Positions 23,361 to 35,300 of a DNA stretch of 64,000 nt are shown here, piece after piece (positions within the stretch are counted from its first letter, which is position 1; each line of letters starts with the position of its first letter). The translations under genes were made by a program, and so were the position numbers. A model generated the notes under the pieces. The model saw only the letters and a program-made list of their open reading frames with translations, had not been told where the DNA came from and did not search any database. This DNA is from Owenia fusiformis (taxonomy: Eukaryota > Annelida > Polychaeta > Sabellida > Oweniidae): NCBI GenBank assembly GCA_903813345.2, contig CAIIXF020000010.1, positions 36,815,425 to 36,879,424 of the forward strand. The letters run 5' to 3'.

Positions 23361-26300
23361 TCGTCGGCCCTCAGGCAAATATATTATATTTGCCTCGGGA
23401 TAATCCCAATATCCTGAGCCTCATATAGGATAATCTCTATATATCCAATTATAGCTCACTTGAGCACGGGTAATATCACAAGCCCCGTTATGATTAAGAG
23501 GTCGCGAGCAAGTTCCCGCTGAAATCGCGAGCAATAAAAAGAAAAGAAGGGTTATCTTTTGTTTAATTGTATGTTGACCAAAGAGTTTTCATTTAATTTT
23601 CCTCAATTATTACATGCTTTTGATACTAAAAAGCAACTGCAGCAAAAAAGTATCACGAGCTGATGTTCTGTGTTTCGTTATTTGATAATTGATGAGAGAA
23701 TGCATCATCTTGAATCTTTATCTATATTTTTCTATATTTTACAGCTGAAGAAGGTCGTTGCCCTTCAGTTGAAATGGCCATAGTGGTTTGAAATAAAGAT
23801 ATTCTGAGTTTCACTTCATAAAGCTTCACAATAAAATATATATCTCAATTTTACCATATCCATCAATGCCCCGCTTCTACCATGATTATCATCGTATTTA
23901 TGAACGAACCAATTTGAGATAAACCGATATCAGTCGGAGAAATCTGACGATCTACTAAACTCACTTTTAAAAATTAAAAGCGGATTGACGGCGCATTCTC
24001 CTATGCTGGGATCTAAGTAAGATTTTTAGTATAAATAAAGTCTTTGGGATCTTTTGAATGAGGTAAGTCTCTAGTTCGAAAGACAACCGTATCAACTTGA
24101 ACAAAAGTTGAGCTTTGACGAAAGATTTTAACATGCGCAGAAGTCATCGTACCATATTGACTGCAAAACCTAGACATACTGTAGGTCCTAAAATCACAGT
24201 TTTTTGCATTTCAGTGTGCTTAGATATTCCCACTTTTATACTATAACTTTTACACCCCAGTCACATTTGTCGTACGGAGGCCGTGCGTCGACCGCAGATC
24301 AATTAAATCAGTGTATTTCTGCGGCGAGCGTAGGAAAACTACACTCGCCTTGCGACCTCCATACGGCGTATCCAGTTTTTTACAGGCCGCAGGGTCGCCG
24401 TAGAAATTATAACTCGGAGTTATAATATTTGTTCATTTCTGAGGTCCCCGAAGAAATCAACTGGCTCAACAAGATTGGATCACTTTTCATTTGATATTAC
24501 ATCCTAGCACTATGAATAACATTTATAAATTGTCCTGATGTAAATAAAATGAAAAAGTATCATTTATCAACAGAAATTTAAAATTCACCGTGCGGCTGCC
24601 GTGGGAAATGTGACTGCAAAAGTATGAGAGCGCAGAAATTCCACGGCAAGCGGGGAAATGTTACTGGCCGCAGAAATGATAGACCGCAAGGTCGCCGTAG
24701 GAAATGTGACTGGGGTGTTATATCGAAAACTGAGTGATAACATCCATTTAGCTACCACTGTTGCAATGCTATCACATATTTTCTTACTTTAGAGGTCTTA
24801 ACCTTCCCAAAAAGCACTATGATGATAAGTCCCCTTACTTGATACCATAACCTAAATTTTGGGGTGAAATTGATGGACTTATTTTACGTCTTTTTTTTAA
24901 ACTAATCCATGCATGCAAGTTTTTCATAGAAAAAATGTATTTCAAAACTAAGTTCTCATAGAAACCAATGGTACAGTAATATTCAAAACGCAATACATTC
25001 TTCTGTTCAACCTTGTTAGACAATCAACATTAGCTTACTTTGAAAATTAGCGTATTTAGAAAAAAGCTGACATAAATAAAAAAAAAATTGCACCCTAAAT
25101 GTCATCTAGATGTTTTCACTAAGGGAGCATTTTTTAATATGCCACATATTATATCACATTTTATTATTGAAATAGCATGTCCTCTTCGCCCAATGGTGTT
25201 AACAATTTAATATGTTTTGCAATGTATAGTGAAATGTTTGATGATGTCAATATTGCGTGAAATTTGTATTTTGAGAATTAAAAAGCTGACAAGTTTTTCA
25301 GGATTTCTATTTAAAATATCTATAAATAACTTTTAAAACCGTAAAAAACTAGTATTAATGATAAAAACAGGTTTTAAAATCTTAGACTGGGCCTTTAAAA
25401 CATTTTTATTTTTGTAATTAACGTATACTCACTGATGTGCCTACTGGTACAGGTGTGAAATCACTGGTAATATTAATTTCGTAAATTTGCTTTTCACAAA
25501 CTGGAGGATTATCATTTACATCCAGCACTGTGATATTAACTTCACCATTCCAAACGGCTTTAATGAAAGTAGCTCCTATAAACAACTGGTACATTTGCTG
25601 TTTTTCATAATCAAGTGCTGAAAATATTTAATAACGAATTGCACATATTTACACGACAGTATTTAATAGGGTTCGGAATAAATGCTTTAATTCCGGACCA
25701 AATGTATGTTTAATGCAAGTTCACTTTTGTGGTAAGATAGATACAAACAGCCTATTAATAAAGCGATCAATCCTTACTTTTTACTACGGCTCTCGGCCGA
25801 TTGAGTGTTTTGTTAAAGTTTGAACAAAATACTATTCGGCCGGGCGCCGGTGCTAAAGATCGGAAGCAAATGTGACCACGGCATTAAATAATGGAGGAGG
25901 TCTTATACTATTCATCAAATAATTCAAAGATTATTATTTAATCCTCAACATCTTACTTCCATCCAAAACAATGTCGCTGGAAACACCGTTAGTTTGAATA
26001 TTAAACACATTCTTTGGATCGCCTGATACTATCGCTACGTTTGCATATTCGGTACATGTTATCTCTCCAGGAATCTGAAAACAAAATGAAAGTAAATGTA
26101 TACATGACGCGTGATGTCTCGTTTCATTCAAAGATCACGATGCCCATGTCAAGCTGCAGTTTTTTCGATCGAAAACTGCCTATCTAGCATAATCCCGCCC
26201 AGTAACGTAAACTCAGTTGACAAAGTACAATTCTGATTTTTTGATTATAGCCAAAACGTGAATATTAATTAAACACGAACAAAATGACGGACAAGTGAGT

Positions 26301-29300
26301 GATTGCAATAGCTCACCATGTGAGCTAGAAATAATTAACACGCTCAGACGCTAGGGGAAAAAATGATTAATGAAAATGTGAATTTAACCAACATTTTCTA
26401 AAAACATAGCTCCTCTACAGCTGCAGTGGTATTTTATGCTGGCTTGCGTGCAGACGGTGTTTTCAAGGTGGATCACTTGCTTCAAATGGGGTAGTTTCAA
26501 AAATCCAACCGTGAATTGTGCAGACGGTTTAGTCTAGTAGGAAGGTATGGTCCCCATGCACCCCAAAGATATATATTTTAATGTACATTTTTGTAATCCT
26601 AAAGGTCCATACTAAAGATTTTTGCTTGTTCCCAGAATGAAATATTGTCCCATGGTATCCATTGGCGGCCATCTTGAATTTTTGAAAGAGTTGATGTTAA
26701 TTATCTAAAAGTACAATAACTTCCACAGTTTTGAGAATTGTAAGCTGTAAGTGGTACCAAAGTGAAGCTCTTATACTATCCCATATTATAAGATGTAATA
26801 ATTATGCAAATTGTCTCATTTGCATAAAATGTGACATCATTAATCGTAAATTCATTATCGCTTGTGTTTAGTTGTAAAAGATTACATATGTCAAGTTGCC
26901 GGCTCTTACCGATCAGGTTGTGGTGTATTATGTGGTTTAGATACAAATGGTCAGTTTAGGGTATTATGTTGTTGGTATATCAGTTGATTCTGTGTAGAAT
27001 CAAAGGGACCGATAAATAATTTTGTACACATTATTAGTATATTATAGGTTTGGTACCTACATGTATTCATATATAGTGCAATCTCTTGTTTCAGTTATTC
27101 AACAGGTATGATGTGCGTTAGCTTTGCGTAGTTCTCTGATTCTCTGATGAGATGTTCTTCCGTTGTTTAATGAATCAAAGAAAAACAATGCTAATTAATC
27201 TTTTTACATAATATATTTTTTGTTGATTTTTCATACAAAACAGGTCAGATGTAATTTTAAAGGTCCATGTACAGTATGGCAAGTGATTTTAGACGGTCAT
27301 ATCTTTCACCATGGTATAGAAATCAAGGTAAGATACCGACTTGGGCAAGGCTCGATTGGCTACATGGATTGTTATGTCTAAGAAACTGTTTATAAGAATC
27401 ACCCATATTAGACATTATGCATGCTTAACAGGGAACTCTACGTTTGAGTGAAATAGAGTAAATGAGTAAATAGTGGTTGCAATAGAGGTCAAATATTTGG
27501 CTGGATGGATTTCACTCAAGCTTAATATGACATAGTGGATCACTTGTACCATTTGTTTAGATTACGTGTGCTCCTTTGGAACTTATGTTACGTAAAGCGT
27601 GTATGCTTTCATGTTAAGACAAAACGCACTTTCTGCATTCTTAATATTCTCAAGAAAAAATAAATAAACTCAAATATACACACTAATTTCATATATCAAA
27701 TATCACCTCTTCCGAAAACAGAAATGTTTACCCATTTTGAAGCATAATGCAGTCACTGCACTTCACTTAATGACCACTATTTCAGCCTATCTGTGTTCAA
27801 ACCCTTAAACATTCCCCAAAGTATAATTTCACACTGCATTGGTTATTGTGAACCTAGAAGTAGTCTTTTCTGGCCTAACAGATAATCTAAATTTTGAAAT
27901 TGATCTCATGCAATTAATAAATGGCCCTTTGAGGATGAAAGGGTTAATATGTATTTTTGCATTTACCAATATTACTAATGGAGTTGTGATTCTGAAAGCT
28001 GACACTCTCAATAGTGTATTGAAATCTTAGTGCAGGTGAAGTCTTTTATTTGACCCTAGTTTTTACTACTATTGAAAACGGATTGAGATTATAATTACGT
28101 ACTTCAAAAAACGAACAAAACGAAAATTATCGAAATACGTTTTCGTAAACGTAACGAGATACGGATGTGACTGGTGTGACTTTGAAATGACCGCATACTA
28201 TCGATTTGCTCACATCTTGCTATTTACGTTGCGAATTACAATGCGTTGACCGGATATAATGAGGTATCTGGTCTCTAAAATCAGGCTTGAATTGAAGTAA
28301 AGGTTATAGTCCATGGTATGAAATCTCTATTATCATAATACAACAAGAAAACTTGAAAAAACTATTCAATTATAGATAAAAAACATTTTTTAAACAAATA
28401 GTCAAATTTAGGGGTGGGTCTTAGGGGGTACCTATGAAGTAAAATTTGACATTTGTCCACTCATTATATTTTCCTATATTTTTGATATGATATAAGGTGA
28501 ATATTGATCAACAATTAAAACTAAGTTTGCAAACTATTGCAATTTGTCCTAGGTTAGGCTGTTTTTTTCACCAATTGACTGGCCTACTAGGACGTCTAAT
28601 AAAGGAGCTGGTAGCACACTATAGCGCAGCGATATTTGACCTTACATTAACATACCTACATATGTCCCCTAATAATTTTTATTATAACCGTTCTATATAC
28701 TTCCGGCTTTTAGGTTGAATTTTGCCTGCCATTAACAGAGGTCAAAAAATCACCAAAAAATAAAATCCCAATTTTTCACAATTTGGAGTACACAATGCAA
28801 CAGAAAATAATAAAAAATGATTTTAAATATATGATTTAGGTTTCTAAACTATAAATTTGAGTTTTTTTTTATCAATACCAAAAAATATGTTTTCAGTGTA
28901 TCGACGTTTTGATTGTTTCTCAGGTATTAATAAGATACATGCTACAAATGAATCACTTTTATATTGGAATGACAAATGTTTAAATTATGCTAGGTTTTCA
29001 CAAAAGGGGTCTCAATACGTTTTGAGATATGAACTTTTATTCAGCGGAGAAAATTATCAATAAAGGCGGGCCTATTGCTCTTCCTTGACTAATTGGGACT
29101 ACAGCTAAAATTCTATTTCCCGTAGTTAGTTACAGCTCAGTTGCTTATAAAACAACCACCAAGACTTGATAGAATTCATGAATAAATGAGAAAAATCGTT
29201 ATCATTATTTTCCTAAAAGGACAAGGTGCAATTATTGGCAAATATCCCTATGGTCAAAATGAATCATTCGTAGGTGTAACATGAAGAATAAAATGTAATA

Positions 29301-32300
29301 TAATACTTTGGAAAATATGAAAGTGCTCGGACACACATAAGCTGAGATAGGGATCATTTCGTTCAGTAAGGTTGTATTGACTTACATGGGGCTGTGTACC
29401 ATTGACTTAACATGAGGATATCAGCAGATCCCAATAGAGGCCATTGGTTTCCATTGATTATCACAGAAATACCAAAAATACACTATGACCTGAATCGATT
29501 GCAAACTTAATAATTTCACAATACGACAAAAATGGTTTATCTCATCAAATGTGCAAATATGAAGTTTGCAATCGATTCAGGTCATACTTAAAATTAAAAG
29601 ATTGTACATTTTTTCATCATTTTTTCCCCTACAAAATGGCTATAGAAAAATGCTCCGAAAACAACTTTTACACTTATCAAATATCATACAAGTTTGTAAA
29701 ACCAAAGATTATACTATTATATTTCATTATGTAGTAACATATTTGGATAAGATGCAGGGATGCGTAGGATCTAAATGGATTTTGACAGACACAAAAATAC
29801 TTCCTGGTTTGGAATCTATGCCTCTACACTTCATGATTGAATTATGACCCTAATAAGTGGCCTATACATCAATACAGTGCTGAATATAGGTCAACAAGAT
29901 ACTAGTGTGCATATAAATGTAATAATTGAAGCAGAATACTCATTTTGAAAAATCAGATGAATTATTTTTTCCCATGGGGAGATCCCAATGGAGGGTGTAT
30001 AAGGTCCTTTGATTGTATCCAGCGGTAAGGTCACAAAACAAACAGCCATCGGAAAACTTGATGATAGCCACAAGTAACGTCGAGGAAGAATTTCAGGGCG
30101 TTCGATTGCATATGACTTTAATTGATTATTAGACATGCCCTTGGAATATGTGAACATTCCAATACCTCTGTAACATTTATTTAGATATAAATCTTACCTA
30201 TTTGTTATTGTATTATGTTTTGTAAAACATGAACAATAGTTTGTTGTTAGACCCCTTGCGATTATATGGAAAAATTGTGGTAATACAATATTTTAAATGG
30301 TAAGAAAACTAATATGTTCTCAATCATAAATTACCTAAATATTCCACATAATTTTGTTGAATCGGCTTGGCTCATATTTGAAAAATCAAACAAAATCTGA
30401 AAAACACACTTGCATAATTACACTAATTAAACACCGACATCTACGGTAAAATTAAACAGAATATTTTTAAATTATGATAATTTATTTTTGTTCGTATGCT
30501 TAGAATAACGGTCTGTGTCTTATAAAATGTATAAAAGTTCGAACCAAAATATTTACGTTTTTTGACCCCTTTTGATGAAAGACATTTTTCGACCCGAAAG
30601 CCGAAAGTTATTTCAGCAAATGGTATTTTAAAAGAATCAAGACATGTACACCTTCATAAATATTGCTTCAAATGTTGCTGCGCTAGAGTGTGCTACGGAT
30701 CCTTCATATTCGGAAGTCATACCATGGACTATTAAGGGCCTCCGTGGCATTTGCCACAGGATCACCTCTCATGTTTGCAAATTTTCACTACCAACCTTTA
30801 AACACTTATCGTGGCGCAACTACCTCATGGATAGGCTGCACCTCATTAGGAACCAGAATCGATCTATGGATCAAGTGTGTCTAAATTGGCAAGTATGACA
30901 TTGTATTTTTAGTTTGAATTGTTGATGCAAAAGCACGCTAAAATTATTCGACCAAGATTTGTTGGTGCAAAAGCACATCAGAATTATTATCCTATTAATT
31001 GCAATATTTCTGAGACTAATACAGATACTGGACTATAACTCTAGGATATTATTCATCGCTGGAAGAGTAATCTGTGCTGTAGAAAACAGAAGAATAGCAA
31101 ATATATCCTTTATGTTATGAATTGATTTAATACCTTTAAATTGTAGGAATTACGGTCTAATTTGGCAGTGAAAATTGTTTTACCACTTTTAAGCACATTG
31201 TCGTATATGTTCTTACACCTAGCAGGTTACTCTTACATATTTTTTTTTTGTCAAAAGTTACTTCTTGCAAATTTCAGGCAAAAGTGTGCCAGCTTCTGAT
31301 TCAATACGCATGAACGTATCAAAATGACAAAAAAAGTACTGTTTATTTGATGATGAATTTATCTCGGGCAAGTCAGAAAACGTCTTATTCCTTATTTACG
31401 AAAATGACATTTTTCGTTTTACAAAGAATATTGATAAATATAGTGTTACAATTTGTCCAGGCTTGCTATAAATATCAATTTCCCCAGTACAATTCCTGAC
31501 CACATGCCACCTTATTTGACGCCAAGTCCCGCTCCAAACCCAAACGATTATCGATACCGTTCAAATATGGTTAATATAAATCTTTAAATAATTTTAACTA
31601 CCTAAAATGCCTAAGCGATTGAAAGTAGATGAACGTATTTTTATTATGAAAGGAAAATAAAAACTATGCTGAAAACATGGGGGATTAATATAAAACATGC
31701 TATAAGGATACTTACATCTAATGCTAATGCATCTTCAGGAACTTCCATGGGAATTGGGTAAAAAGTACAAGAAAGACCGTCGACTGAAAAAAAAATTCGT
31801 TTTTTGAATAAATACCTATATGTTGCTACTTCGTAACGGGCGCATTTATGAATTCAGGGGCAGGAGCAAACACGGGTAAGAACAAAGAATCATGCACATT
31901 GCTATGCTTTTGATAAACTCATTATATTCAGGGTGTTTCAGTGAGAATAGAGGTAAAATAACACTTCGAATCGCCTGAGAAACAGTCTGTCATTAGAATG
32001 CCAAAAACCGTCTTATTTCACCTAGATAGCATAGATATAGATATATAAGCACAAGTGACAAAGGGAAAGGACCAAAAGTTGTAATGGAACTTAACAAGAA
32101 AAAGCAAACTTTAAGTGCATATACCATTCAAGAAAAACATGATCTAACGTGAAAAGAAATAATGTCTAATACCCCCTTCCCCCCACCATTCAAGAACTAA
32201 TATCACAATCCAAGACCAGAAGACCAAGGGACATTTCATTCATACAGACATTCATATAGACATAGATCACATAGATTTCAATGGATAACAGCAACGCCAA

Positions 32301-35300
32301 ACAAGCGTAGCAATCTCACCAAACAGACGTGGCTGCTATTACATTTATAGTGTGCTATATTAAGAGCGAAAATGGTATAGTATGCGATAGTTTACCGATA
32401 CTTTGAATATCCAGAAATATCCTTGAAAATACATTTGTGGATACTCAAAGTTTCCAACTTTCAACATATCCGAATTAAGGATATTTCAGGATACCACCCT
32501 GGTATCCAGAAATATTTTGAGTATTCGGAACAGTGATTCCCAGAAATTATACTATTACATATTTAACGTTCGATAGTATAGTTTCCATATAGCTTTTGAA
32601 ATCTCGCTAAATCTCGTTTTTCGTGAGATTTTAAGAGATTTACATATTAGACCTCTAATGACTTACATTACCTTCTTTTTAATAGCATCTTTGAATTCAG
32701 TGAACTGTTTTCTCCTTTATTAGCTTTGATTTACACAGTTATGTAATTTGAATAATTTTCTATGACGATTTAAGAACTTTGGCCAAATCTCCATAGATGC
32801 AATGCTAAAATTATTTAAAACCGTGGATCATTCGTATGTCAACCAACATTTGCATGTTCAAAATGATATATAATAGAACAATTTTCAACAACCCTATCTT
32901 GAGATACAACTAGTTATGTGACAAGGGGGTCAAAAACACCTTCTCAATTTTCAACGATTTTGCAAACAATAGCTTATTTCCACCAAATTTTACTGTTCAG
33001 TTAAAAACTGCATCATTGTCATGAGACTTTTATAATTGGATATTATATTATATATTGTTTTCCTTCAGTTTTTGAACCATGCATGCTCAATATACATGTG
33101 TATGCTTATAAAATAAATTCATTTTTTCTTCGGTCTGTCTACGCCATCCAAATTGTGAGACAAAGACAACAATGTTCTATATTATCCAGAATTAAAGCTA
33201 AATGAACAAGAAGGTATCACCGAGCTTCCCAGAAACACTTGTCCAATCATTTCATTAATTTTTGTCTCTTCAATAACCAAATCAAGAAATCTATCATTGA
33301 AACCATCATGAAAACCCGGACCTCATTTTTTCCTATCCATGAGATGCCAAGCTATTATGGCAAGGAGGATTGGCTCCCAAGATCGACTATCGATATTTTC
33401 CAACAATGAAAACGTCGAAATGTCTTTATTTTCTGAAATTATTCCCGTCTATAAATTCAAAATAGACAGTCAGCAAGAAGATACGTCAAACCAATATCTC
33501 GATCATTTCTTGTGAGTTCTGAAATGGCGACTGTTTGAATTCAAATTTTTAACACGACATTTCCATAATTAAGACAGAATATTGATGTTGCACTCTGGGA
33601 GCCAAATCTCCTTGATATTATGGGTTCAACAAAATTAAAATCCACTCATACAATGTAAACACCAACACGTTGCCAAGATAATGTACCAATCAACCAATTA
33701 ATAACCAAACAACACTGGTACCCAACCAATAAAGCAACAGCCTTCCATCACATCAGCGCCAATTCCACCGAACGCGCATATTTTAAAACAAAAATTTTCA
33801 GAATACGTACAAAAAACAGAACTCTCATTCATTGCAATGATTTCTTAATATTTCGTTTTTTGAGAAATAAGTGTTGGTTTCGAGGAGGAATGTTGTTTCA
33901 TTTTGGCCGGTGTTTGGGTTGTTTGGTTGTTAAGTGTGTTGCCTCGGCTTCATGAAGTGGTAAGTGTTGTAATGGGGGAATTGAATCTCTTGTTGTCGAT
34001 GTGTTAACTCGAAAGAGAGCGCTTTGGACAATTATTATATTTTACATCTTGTAGATTTAAATGTCCTCTTTTGAATATTCATAATCTAATATAATTTGGT
34101 TGATATTTCTGTCTTTTTCATGAAAAGAATTATAAGCCCAGGAGACCGAGACTTGTCCTTTGTTGAAAGAACATAACAAATTATAGTTTGAAATGCTAAG
34201 AATGCACCATATACAATGTAGATATCAATAAATAAACGGGGTGAACATAGCTAGTTTTGTGAATCTCTTCAATTGTAGTAATGCAAATTAAAGATTTTGT
34301 ATCGCAAACTTTGAAGTAGTGAAAATAAAAACAACCGAAAAATAATGGAAACGTTTTCTATTTTCCCGATTTCGAAATATATATAAAACCAAATATTGTT
34401 AAAGACTGGAAACATCATTCCACAATCCTCAATATATGCAATCCAATGCTGATATTGACAAACATCTTCAGTGCAGAGGTACAACTAAAACACATTATGA
34501 CAGATGTCCCATGAGCTTTTCAGAAAACACGGCTCCATATACACATTTTTACTTAGGAAAACTCCATGCATAAAACAAAGATGATCTGGATAATGTAGAA
34601 ATCGGTCTCCCTTCAAGAAGAAATGTATACAGGTATAGAATAATAATTCACATGTCACTCATTGAAAGATGGCAGCACTATAGTCAATTTTCATTGATGT
34701 TTGCAAAATTGATGAAAATTGAGACCCCCGTGTCGCACAAATGGTTTTATCCCATTCTTGGACGTGTTACAGGTACATAAAGCCTGTTTGTTAAAACTTA
34801 TATTTTCATCAGCGGCCAATTATAGCTTTAGATTAGCAAACCATAATTTAAGAATTGAAACAGGGAGACACGAGAAAAAGAAAAAAGATGGCACTAAACA
34901 GCATCGACTTGAAATAAATGAAAGAATTTGTCAGATTTGCAATAAGGGGGAAGTAGAAGATGAAAAGCACTTTCTTCTTGTGTGTGATGGCTATAAAAAA
35001 TGTAGATTTGAATTTTTTAATGAACTAAGTTTTATTGACACATTTGATAATATGTCGGATGAAGAAAAATATAACTTTTAATGACTTCTGATGATTTTGA
35101 AATTGTTAACGAATTGATACATTTTATAAATAAACTTTTTAATCAGCGTCGGGAGCTATTTGAAAAGGAAAAAATTAGATTGTATGATAGTATTTGTGAA
35201 ACAATGCATGTTGTTTTTTAACTGTATAATTATATGTAAATGTCTTGTAATTGATTTTGTGTTTGGTTTGAAACACAATAAAATCTTGAATCTTGAATCT

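Larger units (their letters stand above)
26140..31700. other. Large intron of the cadherin-EGF gene, no gene seen
   Basis: AT-rich, with scattered short ORFs that show no family resemblance. It contains a perfect 25-bp inverted repeat (29484-29508 and 29562-29586) and a segment at 28095-28165 that recurs inverted at about 61300-61385. Nothing else is supported. Confidence 0.5.

Noticed and set aside
23214-23428. Poly-Ser/Ala and poly-Val/Gly ORFs
   Set aside because: Frames of the GTC/GGCGTC microsatellite. They lie in an intron without splice sites.
25433-25575. Shorter version of the DVNDNPP exon using a ttatag acceptor
   Set aside because: Phase fits, but it removes the conserved LDYEKQQMYQL segment needed for a complete cadherin repeat.
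27839-28030. Open frame of 63 codons in a cadherin intron
   Set aside because: Starts with TTG, no family resemblance and opposite strand to the host gene.
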